In this document: positions 1-5,121 of the stretch, one piece after another
Layout of the letters: every line of letters begins with the position of its first letter
How positions within the stretch are numbered: the first letter of the stretch is position 1
Assembly (NCBI GenBank): GCA_030601545.1
Contig: JAUVTM010000138.1
Location: 1 to 5,986, forward strand
Direction of reading: 5' to 3'
DNA: 5,986 bases
Source of the DNA: Syntrophobacterales bacterium
Lineage (GTDB): Bacteria; Desulfobacterota; Syntrophobacteria; BM002
The notes under the pieces: model-generated
Seen by the model: the letters and a program-made list of their open reading frames with translations, nothing else
Databases searched by the model: none
What the model was told of the DNA's origin: nothing
Program-made: the position numbers and the translations under genes

Positions 1-663
1 CACGGAGATATAGACCAGGGTGAGCATCGTGAAGACAAAGGCCTGCACCGTGCCCACAAACAAAGCGAAAAAGCCGTATAAGAAAGGCGGCAATAACAGG
101 CCATACACCAGGTGTGTAACCACAACAATAATGATACTGCCGCCCAGAACGTTGCCAAACAAACGAAAGGAAATAGAAATAATCTTTGCCACTTCGCCCA
201 CCACGTTCAGCGGCATAAGAAAAAACATCGGCTCGAAATATTCCTTTAGATACTGTTTCAATCCCTTTACTTTGATGGCGGTTCCGTGAGCAATACAAAA
301 GCCCATGATACCAAGACCCAAGGTGGTATTTATGTCCTTGGTGGGCTCCTCCATACCAGGAAAGACGCCAACCCAGTTGCAAAACAGCAGAAAGATGAAC
401 AAAGCGCAAATGAGAGGGAAGTAACGCTCCTCATAAGCTTCTCCCAGGGCTTCGCGCACCAGCTCTCGGAACGTCTGCACCAGAAACTCTGCCAATTGCT
501 GCCATGGGCCCGGGACCATCGCTCGGGTGCGAGTGGCGATCAACGCAAACGCCAAGACCAACCCTATGACCACCCAGGTCATCACGAGTGTAGTGCTATT
601 TACCACTAGCCGGGTATCGCCAAGGTGGAAAACCCAATGACTAACTTTCCCGATATTCTCCAT
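1..663 (-). CDS. atpB: ATP synthase Fo subunit a (AtpB), 3' end outside window
   Basis: Reverse-strand reading from the ATG at 663 stays open for 221 codons to the window edge, so the C-terminus is missing. This is the membrane subunit a of F-type ATP synthase, which forms the two proton half-channels beside the c-ring. Diagnostic segments are PTKDINTTLGLG (residues 107–118), the ring-facing helix ISISFRLFGNVLGG (162–175) with the essential arginine at R167 (counterpart of E. coli R210), and GTVQAFVFTMLTLVYI (204–219) with Q207 (counterpart of E. coli Q252). Several hydrophobic helices are visible (about 25–43, 84–101, 113–126, 146–180, 186–220). The protein has the short N-terminus seen in delta-proteobacteria. 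A GAAGAG lies five bases before the ATG as a modest ribosome site. It follows the subunit I gene by 25 bases, so the two are probably co-transcribed; atpE is expected next, beyond the edge. Family identification is very secure. Confidence 0.96.
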   Translation of the reverse strand, partial: MENIGKVSHWVFHLGDTRLVVNSTTLVMTWVVIGLVLAFALIATRTRAMVPGPWQQLAEFLVQTFRELVREALGEAYEERYFPLICALFIFLLFCNWVGVFPGMEEPTKDINTTLGLGIMGFCIAHGTAIKVKGLKQYLKEYFEPMFFLMPLNVVGEVAKIISISFRLFGNVLGGSIIIVVVTHLVYGLLLPPFLYGFFALFVGTVQAFVFTMLTLVYISV

Positions 664-688
664 AGCGGCTCTTCAGTGATAAGTGGTT

Positions 689-1096
689 CTAGATTGGCTT
701 TTTCTCTGTCTTAGCTGATAGGTTACGATTACTTATCAGAAAATGGTAGTAGATTGCAGCTTTCACCGCAAAGATGCCCCCCACCGTGGCAGCGAAATTG
801 ATGGAAGGGAGCTTGATGGCGATAATCAGTGGAATGCTAAGCAAGAAAAATCGACCAACAAGGCCGAAATAGTCTCTGGCCCTGCCCTGACGGATAAACC
901 GGCGCTCCAAGCGCAGCGTCATCAGCTTGAATTCCACCACGCTGACAATGCTGCCCAGCGCAATACCTTTGGCTGCTGATTTGAGATTTAAGGCCAGGAA
1001 AATACAGGCAGCGGCCAAGGATAACAGCAGAGCTTTGTTAATCAGAGTCTTCTTTAGCGTCGCGTAATCGCTCATGGCCAATGAACTGAAAGACAT
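689..1096 (-). CDS. atpI: ATP synthase subunit I family protein (AtpI-like)
   Basis: A 135-residue protein with four predicted membrane helices (about 21–38, 43–60, 77–95 and 100–121) and a short charged C-terminal tail. Size, topology and position directly upstream of atpB match the ATP-synt_I family (ATP synthase subunit I), a poorly conserved non-structural protein thought to help c-ring assembly or ion supply to the Fo sector. There is no catalytic motif to confirm it, so the call rests mainly on topology and context. The start is uncertain: ATG at 1096 gives the full length, and an in-frame ATG seven codons later (1075) gives a start MSDYATLKK; neither has a clear Shine–Dalgarno sequence. 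It lies 15 bases after the AtpZ stop and 25 bases before atpB, consistent with one transcript. Confidence 0.82.
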   Translation of the reverse strand: MSFSSLAMSDYATLKKTLINKALLLSLAAACIFLALNLKSAAKGIALGSIVSVVEFKLMTLRLERRFIRQGRARDYFGLVGRFFLLSIPLIIAIKLPSINFAATVGGIFAVKAAIYYHFLISNRNLSAKTEKKPI

Positions 1097-1111
1097 GTAA
1101 GGGCTGAGATC

Positions 1112-1354
1112 TCACGGCTTTTCTTCTTCAGATTCAGAGTCCCCTAATTCCCTGATCTGCCGATAGACAGTGTAACCACCGCCGCCGATGCCGAGAAGGA
1201 TAAAGAGTGTTAGAAAAATGCCCCGGGTTCCCACCCACTTGTCAAGATAGAAACCGATGGCAAAACCAAGGCCGATGGAGCCGACCATAGTCAACCCCAA
1301 TTGCGAAACCATGGTGAGCTGCTCAAAAATCTTGCGCGTTTCTTTACCCAGCAT
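1112..1354 (-). CDS. atpZ: AtpZ/AtpI-type small membrane protein of the ATP synthase operon
   Basis: An 80-residue protein starting MLGKETRKIFEQL, with two hydrophobic helices (about 15–37 and 45–66) separated by a short basic loop containing YLDKW, and an acidic C-terminal tail (GDSESEEEKP). This is the build of the AtpZ/putative F0F1-ATPase subunit (AtpI/AtpQ superfamily) that commonly opens atp operons. In the family it is linked to Mg2+/Ca2+ transport or ATP synthase assembly; nothing here proves either. The frame is open upstream to a TTG at 1420 (102 codons). I chose the ATG at 1354 because the family begins at this point and because the likely promoter would start transcription near 1417, leaving the TTG at or outside the transcript start. 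No strong Shine–Dalgarno sequence precedes either start. Confidence 0.8.
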   Translation of the reverse strand: MLGKETRKIFEQLTMVSQLGLTMVGSIGLGFAIGFYLDKWVGTRGIFLTLFILLGIGGGGYTVYRQIRELGDSESEEEKP

Positions 1355-1423
1355 GGAGTGTAAAGGGTGCCTATTTGAGCATTCTCGAAGGTTGTAAAAA
1401 GTTTCACTTACGATAACCAACCT

Positions 1424-1452
1424 AACATAGGGTAAACCCGTCTAAAAGTCCA
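1424..1452 (-). promoter_or_regulatory. candidate sigma70 promoter for the atpZ–atpI–atpB transcript
   Basis: On the reverse strand TGGACT (1452–1447) and TATGTT (1429–1424) are separated by exactly 17 bases. Each hexamer matches consensus at four of six positions. Transcription would begin near 1417, about 60 bases before the chosen AtpZ start. An imperfect inverted repeat (GTAACCG and CGGTAAC separated by AA, 1464–1479, one mismatched pair) sits just upstream of the -35 box, where an activator or repressor might bind. It is a weak match, supported mainly by its position. Confidence 0.35.
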
Positions 1453-1497
1453 GAATTTTTTTAGTAACCGAACGGTAACAATTTCTCCCTTGCTTTT

Positions 1498-1555
1498 GAC
1501 AAACTTGCAGGAGGCAAAGGGTCCGTAGGGGGAAGGCTGCGAAACCACATTTGTC
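1498..1555 (+). other. possible structured segment in the divergent intergenic region
   Basis: The region 1355–1674 has no protein gene. Within it, GACAAA (1498–1503) can pair with TTTGTC (1550–1555), and nested inside, TTGCAG (1505–1510) can pair with CTGCGA (1537–1542, one G·T pair). The enclosed loop is purine-rich. Together with the terminator about 25 bases downstream this could be a short RNA or leader, but no known riboswitch, 4.5S RNA or 6S RNA signature could be recognised and no clear promoter was found for it. Chance pairing is possible. Confidence 0.2.
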
Positions 1556-1578
1556 TAACGACGATAATGTTAATGGGG

Positions 1579-1603
1579 AAACTCCTGGTCAGGAGTTTTT
1601 CTT
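1579..1603 (+). terminator. hairpin plus T-tract, intrinsic terminator reading rightward
   Basis: ACTCCT (1581–1586) and AGGAGT (1591–1596) form a six-pair stem with a GGTC loop, extended by two A·T pairs, followed by TTTTTCTT. This is a moderate Rho-independent terminator on the plus strand; the reverse strand lacks a T-run, so it works one way. No plus-strand gene lies upstream in the window. It would either end a small RNA or shield the ffh promoter, whose -35 box begins inside its T-tract, from transcription arriving from the left. Confidence 0.6.
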
Positions 1604-1630
1604 GACAGGGTAAGGGACTGTTTCTATAAT
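1602..1630 (+). promoter_or_regulatory. perfect-consensus sigma70 promoter of the ffh operon
   Basis: TTGACA (1602–1607) and TATAAT (1625–1630) both match consensus at all six positions, with the optimal 17-base spacer. Transcription should start near 1637, giving a leader of about 38 bases before the ffh ATG. A 12/12 match suggests strong, largely constitutive housekeeping expression of ffh and probably of the ribosomal genes downstream. Confidence 0.88.
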
Positions 1631-1674
1631 CACACGTTTACGAGTTTTTTGAATTATCAGAGGCCGTAGGGATT

Positions 1675-3018
1675 ATGTTCGAAAATCTGACTGAAAAATT
1701 TGATCGTACTTTTAAACGCTTAAAGGGTCAAGGAAAGCTTTCTGAAAAACACCTCAAGGAGGCGCTTCGAGAAGTTCGACTTGCCCTGCTGGAAGCCGAC
1801 GTGAACTACAAGGTGGCAAAACAATTTGTCGCCGACCTTGCCGAGCAGGCCGCTGGCGAAGAGGTCATGCAAAGCCTTACCCCGGGCCAGCAGGTGGTCA
1901 AAATCGTTCACGAGGCCCTGACAAAGCTCATGGGTGGTGAGGCAGTGCTCCTGGAACTCACCGGTCGCACCCCTTTCGTGTTCATGTTGGTGGGTCTTCA
2001 GGGCTCGGGAAAGACTACTACGGCCGGCAAACTCGCCCTTTATCTCAAAGACCTCAACCGCAAACCCTGCCTGGTGCCGGCTGACGTGTATCGCCCGGCG
2101 GCAATCGATCAGCTCCAAATTCTAGGAAAACAGCTCGGGGTGCCGGTGTTTCCTGCTACCACTGAGATGGACCCGGTGGAGATTGCCGTCTCGGCTCTCG
2201 GTTATGCGGGACAGCAGGGCTGCGACATCCTCATTGTGGACACTGCCGGCCGTCTTCATATTGATACCCAACTGATGAGTGAATTGGAGCAGCTCAAATC
2301 GAAGCTCAACCCTCGCGAGATACTCCTGGTGGCTGATGCCATGACCGGCCAGGATGCGGTGCAGGTAGCCGAAGCTTTCAACCAAGCACTGGAACTCACC
2401 GGCATCATTCTCAGCAAGATGGACGGTGACGCCCGCGGCGGCGCTGCTCTTTCCATGCGCACCGTAACCGGAAAGCCCATAAAGTTTTGCGGCATCGGAG
2501 AAAAACTTGATGCTTTGGAAGCCTTTCACCCGGAGCGCATGGCCTCTCGCATTCTGGGAATGGGGGATGTACTGTCTCTCATAGAAAAAGCTGAGAAAGC
2601 CTTCGATGCCGAGCAAGCAGAGAAACTCCAGGAAAAACTCGCTAAGGGCTCCTTTACCCTGGAGGATTTTCGTGACCAGCTCCAGCAAATTAAGAAGATG
2701 GGCTCTCTAGAACAGATCCTGGGGATGTTGCCTGGTATGGGGAAAATGAAGCAACTGCGCCACCTCCAACCCGATGATCGTCAACTGATACGCATCGAGG
2801 CCATTATCAATTCCATGACTCTCCAGGAGAGGCGCAATCATATGATCATCAATGCCAGTCGCCGCAAACGTATTGCCAAGGGCAGCGGGACTTCGGTGCA
2901 GGAAGTGAATAAACTTATAAAAAATTATGCTCAGATGAGAAAAATGTTGCACAAGCTGAGTAAGGGTGGTAAAGGCGGTATCCGTCTACCACGAGGAGGT
3001 ATTCCTCTACCCTTTTGA
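1675..3018 (+). CDS. ffh: signal recognition particle GTPase Ffh (SRP54)
   Basis: This is the protein part of the bacterial signal recognition particle. It binds 4.5S RNA and hydrophobic signal sequences on nascent chains and docks with FtsY at the membrane, with mutual GTP hydrolysis. At 447 residues the length is normal. The N domain carries ALLEADVN (37–44). The G domain shows the P-loop GLQGSGKTT (107–115), DTAGR (189–193), the guanine-specificity motif SKMD (247–250, TKxD type) and GIGE (273–276). The M domain has the methionine-rich finger region GSLEQILGMLPGMGKM (343–358) and the SRP-RNA-binding helix-turn-helix with SRRKRIAKGSGTSVQEVN (395–412). The tail is Gly/Pro-rich. AGGGA two bases before the ATG and AGAGG further up are weak ribosome sites. 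It is the first gene of the operon, behind a consensus promoter. All key residues are present. Confidence 0.98.
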   Translation: MFENLTEKFDRTFKRLKGQGKLSEKHLKEALREVRLALLEADVNYKVAKQFVADLAEQAAGEEVMQSLTPGQQVVKIVHEALTKLMGGEAVLLELTGRTPFVFMLVGLQGSGKTTTAGKLALYLKDLNRKPCLVPADVYRPAAIDQLQILGKQLGVPVFPATTEMDPVEIAVSALGYAGQQGCDILIVDTAGRLHIDTQLMSELEQLKSKLNPREILLVADAMTGQDAVQVAEAFNQALELTGIILSKMDGDARGGAALSMRTVTGKPIKFCGIGEKLDALEAFHPERMASRILGMGDVLSLIEKAEKAFDAEQAEKLQEKLAKGSFTLEDFRDQLQQIKKMGSLEQILGMLPGMGKMKQLRHLQPDDRQLIRIEAIINSMTLQERRNHMIINASRRKRIAKGSGTSVQEVNKLIKNYAQMRKMLHKLSKGGKGGIRLPRGGIPLPF

Positions 3019-3022
3019 TAAG

Positions 3023-3037
3023 GAGCCGTTTCGGCTC
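3023..3037 (+). other. small intergenic hairpin between ffh and rpsP
   Basis: GAGCCG and CGGCTC pair perfectly around a TTT loop five bases after the ffh stop. No T-run follows, so it is not an intrinsic terminator. It may stabilise the 3' end of an ffh message or mark a processing point, allowing the ribosomal genes to differ in level from ffh. The function is inferred only. Confidence 0.4.
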
Positions 3038-3102
3038 GGGAAGAAGTAGGCGGCACCTTAACGCTATCGCCCAGCTTCACTGTAAAGGAGTAAGAAGAGA
3101 AT

Positions 3103-3357
3103 ATGGCTGCACGAATTAGATTGACCCGCAAAGGAACCAAAAAGAAACCATTTTACCGGATTGTAGTTGCGGATTCTGAAGCGCCGAGAGACGGTAAGTT
3201 CCTCGAAATTATTGGGACGTATAACCCGCTAACTGATCCAGCTGAGGTGCAAATTGATCCAGAGCGGCTTCGGGTTTGGCTCGACCGAGGTGCCCAACCA
3301 AGTGACACGGTGCGGAGCTTGATCAAACAGAAAGGCTTGCTCGCTGGATCGGCCTAA
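3103..3357 (+). CDS. rpsP: 30S ribosomal protein S16 (RpsP)
   Basis: An 84-residue protein, the usual S16 length. It shows the conserved N-terminal strand with MAARIRLTRKGTKKKPFYRI (1–20), then VVADSEAPRDGKFLEIIGTY (21–40), NPLTDP (41–46) and the C-terminal block WLDRGAQPSDTVRSLIKQKG (59–78). S16 is an early-binding protein of the 30S subunit that stabilises the 16S rRNA 5' and central domains. AAGGAG lies 12 bases before the ATG, with a purine-rich AAGAGA nearer to it. It sits 84 bases after ffh and shares the classic ffh–rpsP–rimM–trmD ribosome-maturation operon. Confidence 0.98.
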   Translation: MAARIRLTRKGTKKKPFYRIVVADSEAPRDGKFLEIIGTYNPLTDPAEVQIDPERLRVWLDRGAQPSDTVRSLIKQKGLLAGSA

Positions 3358-3362
3358 GGCCG
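3350..3362 (+). repeat. perfect hairpin with the rpsP stop codon as its loop
   Basis: CGGCC (3350–3354) and GGCCG (3358–3362) flank TAA, the rpsP stop codon. With a two-base bulge the stem extends to GATC on each side (3347–3367). The whole stem can only form after the terminating ribosome leaves. It could protect the rpsP 3' end or limit coupling to the KH gene. It may also be incidental. Confidence 0.3.
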
Positions 3363-3441
3363 AGATCTCCGTTTGCAAGGGGAATTCTTCGGACTTCCAG
3401 AACAGCACCCATCTTACTCCTTTGGCTTAGTGGAGGTTGGC

Positions 3442-3675
3442 ATGTTGAAGGAACTGGTAGAGATGATTGCTAAAGCGCTGGTGGATTACCCGGAACAAGT
3501 TGAGGTTTCAGAGTTAGAAGGAGAACAGACCTCTGTCATCGAACTGCGGGTGGCCAAGGACGATCTCGGCAAAGTAATCGGCAAACAAGGGCGCACTGCT
3601 CGGGCGATGAGAACAATACTGAATGCTGCATCCACCAAGATCCGCAAGCGAGCGGTGCTGGAAATTATCGAATAA
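3442..3675 (+). CDS. khpA: KH-domain RNA-binding protein KhpA
   Basis: A 77-residue single KH domain (type II). The nucleic-acid-binding GXXG loop is GKQG (47–50) in the block DLGKVIGKQGRTARAMRTIL (41–60). The start MLKELVEMIAKALVDYPEQV is typical of the family, also called YlqC in Bacillus. KhpA binds RNA, usually with KhpB/Jag, and is linked to cell elongation, sRNA and rRNA metabolism in Gram-positives; its role in delta-proteobacteria is less defined. The frame is open upstream to a TTG at 3373, but the ATG at 3442 fits the family and has a near-ideal GGAGG five to six bases before it. The 84-base spacer after rpsP holds nothing else evident. It ends five bases before rimM, so coupling is likely. 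Confidence 0.95.
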   Translation: MLKELVEMIAKALVDYPEQVEVSELEGEQTSVIELRVAKDDLGKVIGKQGRTARAMRTILNAASTKIRKRAVLEIIE

Positions 3676-3680
3676 GAGAG

Positions 3681-4190
3681 ATGATCATCGACCCACCGTT
3701 CCCTATCGGCAAAGTGGTCAAAGCTCACGGTTTGAAAGGACACCTGAAGGTTCTCCCTTACGGCGAAATCCTTTCGACTCTCGCTGCCGAGGAAGAGGTC
3801 ACCGCCTGTCTGGTGGATGGCAGCGAGATGTCTTTAACCATTACAGAGGTGCGCCCCCACCAAAAAGGGTTTCTTTTGCTCAGTCGTGAGATTAGCAGGG
3901 TGGAGGATGCGCGTCGCTTAGTGGGTGCAAAACTCTGTGTGCCCGAATCGCGGTTGCCCTCTCTGAATTCTGATGAGTTTTACTGGTATCAGCTCATAGG
4001 ACTCGAAGTGGTGAGCCCCGATGGCAAGAAACTTGGGACCTTAGAGGAGATCATTGAGACCGGGAGTAACGACGTCTATGTGGTGCGCCGAGGAGGCGAG
4101 GAAATTCTTGTTCCGGCCACACAAGAGGTTGTTCGGAAAATCGATCTCCAGCGGCGGCTGATGACCGTCGATCTTCCGGAGACTTATTAA
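3681..4190 (+). CDS. rimM: 16S rRNA processing / 30S maturation protein RimM
   Basis: A 169-residue two-domain protein of normal length. RimM is a late 30S assembly factor that binds S19 and promotes folding of the 16S 3' domain. The N-terminal RimM barrel shows IGKVVKAHGLKG (9–20) and EDARRLVGAKLCV (75–87). The C-terminal PRC-barrel shows EFYWYQLIGLEVV (99–111), ETGSNDVYVV (126–135) and EILVPATQEVVRKID (141–155), ending MTVDLPE (161–167). The start ATG lies five bases after khpA. GAGAG directly abuts it, too close for a good Shine–Dalgarno site, so translation probably depends on coupling to khpA. An inverted-repeat element begins only four bases after the stop codon. Confidence 0.97.
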   Translation: MIIDPPFPIGKVVKAHGLKGHLKVLPYGEILSTLAAEEEVTACLVDGSEMSLTITEVRPHQKGFLLLSREISRVEDARRLVGAKLCVPESRLPSLNSDEFYWYQLIGLEVVSPDGKKLGTLEEIIETGSNDVYVVRRGGEEILVPATQEVVRKIDLQRRLMTVDLPETY

Positions 4191-4194
4191 CCGC

Positions 4195-4220
4195 TCGATT
4201 GAGCGTTAACGCTCAATCGA
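4195..4220. repeat. perfect 26-bp palindrome at left end of element A
   Basis: Each half is TCGATTGAGCGTT or its complement, centred on the GTTAAC at 4205–4210, with no mismatch and no loop. As RNA it would form a stem of about 11 pairs with a four-base TTAA loop. No T-run follows, so it is not a standard intrinsic terminator although it lies right after rimM. It shares the core ATTGA..TTAAC..TCAAT with the palindrome at the other end of the element. Confidence 0.9.
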
Positions 4221-4222
4221 AG

Positions 4223-4250
4223 GTTATTCGCTACTCGTTATAGGTTATTA
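4223..4250 (+). repeat. left heptamer array, four GTTATNN units
   Basis: Four consecutive seven-base units: GTTATTC, GCTACTC (degenerate), GTTATAG, GTTATTA. They face the right array (4324–4344) in inverted orientation. Iteron-like spacing of seven bases is unusual for sites on one face of DNA (about two thirds of a helical turn) and more suggestive of a replication or transposition protein array or of a stem in RNA. Confidence 0.75.
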
Positions 4251-4264
4251 GGAAGAACATCAAC

Positions 4265-4318
4265 CTCTGTTTTGTATTTCTATAAATAGACAGAGATAAT
4301 TTTAATAATTTTTATCTC
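4265..4318 (+). repeat. two overlapping central hairpins of element A
   Basis: CTCTGT (4265–4270) pairs with ACAGAG (4290–4295), with an inner TATTT/AAATA stem (4275–4279 and 4284–4288) and a CTAT loop. GAGATAA (4293–4299) pairs with TTATCTC (4312–4318). The two structures share GAG at 4293–4295, so they compete in part. These are direct sequence observations; the significance of AT-rich pairing is uncertain. Confidence 0.5.
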
Positions 4319-4323
4319 AACAC

Positions 4324-4344
4324 CAATAACAAATAACGGATAAC
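4324..4344 (-). repeat. right heptamer array, three GTTATNN units on the reverse strand
   Basis: Three exact consecutive seven-base units: CAATAAC, AAATAAC, GGATAAC (reverse strand GTTATCC, GTTATTT, GTTATTG). Every unit carries ATAAC in the same phase. It is the counterpart of the left array in opposite orientation and one unit shorter. Confidence 0.75.
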
Positions 4345-4345
4345 A

Positions 4346-4371
4346 CCTAATTGAATTTTAACTCAATTAGG
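4346..4371 (+). promoter_or_regulatory. hairpin that encloses the only visible trmD ribosome-binding site
   Basis: CCTAATTGA (4346–4354) and TCAATTAGG (4363–4371) are perfect complements around an eight-base loop. The 3' arm ends in AGG of AGGG (4369–4372), the only Shine–Dalgarno-like sequence before trmD, ten bases ahead of its ATG. If the stem forms in mRNA, trmD initiation would be limited unless the stem is opened by a ribosome, a protein or temperature. Regulation is inferred. Confidence 0.5.
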
Positions 4372-4382
4372 GTAACAGCCTA

Positions 4383-5120
4383 ATGATCATTGACATTTTG
4401 ACCATATTCCCCGGTATGATGGCAGGGCCTCTGCGCGAAAGCATAATTGGCAAGGCCATTGCCAGAGAGCTCATTGAGGTTCAGGTCACCAACATCCGCG
4501 ATTACGCCAGCGACCCACATAATACCACTGATGACCGACCGTTTGGCGGTGGCAGCGGTATGGTGATGAAACCTGAACCCCTGGCGGCCGCCATCGCCAG
4601 CATTCGGACCGCTGATCCTTCTGTGAGGGTAATTCTTCTGACCCCCCAGGGTAGGATCTTCAAACAGGAAATCGCTTTTGAGCTCAGTAGGCTGCCACAC
4701 GTCTGTCTGGTTTGCGGTCGATATGAGGGGGTTGACGAGAGAATTCGCAACCACTACGTCGACGATGAAATTTCCATCGGCGACTACGTTCTAACTGGCG
4801 GCGAATTGCCCGCCCTCACGGTTCTTGACGCTGTGGCCAGGCTGATACCGGGTGTGCTCGGCAGTGATGAGTCCATAGAGGAAGAGAGTTTCGTTGACGG
4901 CTTGTTGGAGTACCCGCACTATACCAGGCCGGAAATTTTTGAGGGACACCGGGTGCCAGAGATACTTCTCTCTGGAAACCACGCCGCTATCCGTCGCTGG
5001 CGGCGCCAACAGTCCCTGTTGCGCACACGGCAAAGACGGCCGGACCTTTTGAAGCAGGAGATACTGAGCAGCGAGGATAGGCAACTGCTCGCCGAGGCTA
5101 TCCAGAAAAGGGAAGATTGA
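4383..5120 (+). CDS. trmD: tRNA (guanine-N1)-methyltransferase TrmD
   Basis: A 245-residue SPOUT-class enzyme that methylates N1 of G37 next to the anticodon, using S-adenosylmethionine, and so prevents +1 frameshifting; it acts as a homodimer in the cytoplasm. Hallmarks are the N-terminal IDILTIFPGM (3–12), DRPFGGGSGM (51–60), LTPQG (86–90), the trefoil-knot SAM site CGRYEGVDER (111–120) and EISIGDYVLTGGE (129–141), VARLIPGVLG (151–160) with R153, and SFVDGLLEYPHYTRP (169–183), where D172 corresponds to the general base D169 of E. coli. LLSGNH (195–200) precedes a basic tRNA-binding C-terminal helix bundle. It is separated from rimM by 192 bases of inverted-repeat DNA instead of the usual tight spacing, and its ribosome site is weak and lies in a hairpin. 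All catalytic residues are intact. Confidence 0.98.
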   Translation: MIIDILTIFPGMMAGPLRESIIGKAIARELIEVQVTNIRDYASDPHNTTDDRPFGGGSGMVMKPEPLAAAIASIRTADPSVRVILLTPQGRIFKQEIAFELSRLPHVCLVCGRYEGVDERIRNHYVDDEISIGDYVLTGGELPALTVLDAVARLIPGVLGSDESIEEESFVDGLLEYPHYTRPEIFEGHRVPEILLSGNHAAIRRWRRQQSLLRTRQRRPDLLKQEILSSEDRQLLAEAIQKRED

Positions 5121-5121
5121 G

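Larger units (their letters stand above)
4195..4372. mobile_element. MITE-like inverted-repeat element A between rimM and trmD
   Basis: A 178-bp AT-rich stretch (about 26% G+C over 4261–4350 by hand count) with global inverted symmetry. Read inward from either end, the order is: palindrome with ATTGAG..TTAA..TCAAT, then a run of GTTATNN heptamers, then an AT-rich centre. The arms are about 55 bases and imperfect; the main gap in their alignment is one heptamer (four copies left, three right). It has no open reading frame. Near-identical 7-mers, TAACCGC (4188–4194, beginning with the rimM stop codon) and TAACAGC (4373–4379), abut the ends like a decayed target duplication. I infer a non-autonomous transposable element. 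An alternative is a native operon leader that folds into several hairpins. Confidence 0.5.

Noticed and set aside
286..609. 107-codon open frame on the plus strand opposite atpB
   Set aside because: The reverse strand here encodes atpB with intact family motifs. The plus-strand product is low-complexity, without domain or ribosome site.
1355..1420. Longer AtpZ starting at the TTG at 1420
   Set aside because: The 22 extra residues are unlike the family N-terminus and the start would fall at or before the probable transcription start.
1498..1600. Possible 4.5S SRP RNA, 6S RNA or cyclic-di-GMP riboswitch upstream of ffh
   Set aside because: Some short words look similar (GGTCAGG, GGCAAAG), but the conserved 4.5S tip, the 6S bubble and the GEMM core could not be laid out in order. 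Kept only as an unclassified structured segment.
2122..2688. 188-codon open frame on the minus strand inside ffh
   Set aside because: It lies wholly antisense to the well-conserved ffh GTPase domain, has no recognisable domain, and is the kind of shadow frame expected opposite a biased coding sequence.
3373..3441. Longer KhpA starting at the TTG at 3373
   Set aside because: The extra 23 residues do not resemble the family, and the ATG at 3442 has a near-ideal GGAGG at the right spacing.
4195..4220. Intrinsic terminator after rimM
   Set aside because: The palindrome is perfect but the bases after it (AGGTTATT) lack a T-run in either direction, so standard Rho-independent termination is not supported.
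4223..4344. CRISPR-like array from the repeated GTTATNN units
   Set aside because: Units are seven bases, contiguous, and in opposite orientations on the two sides. There are no spacers and no cas genes.
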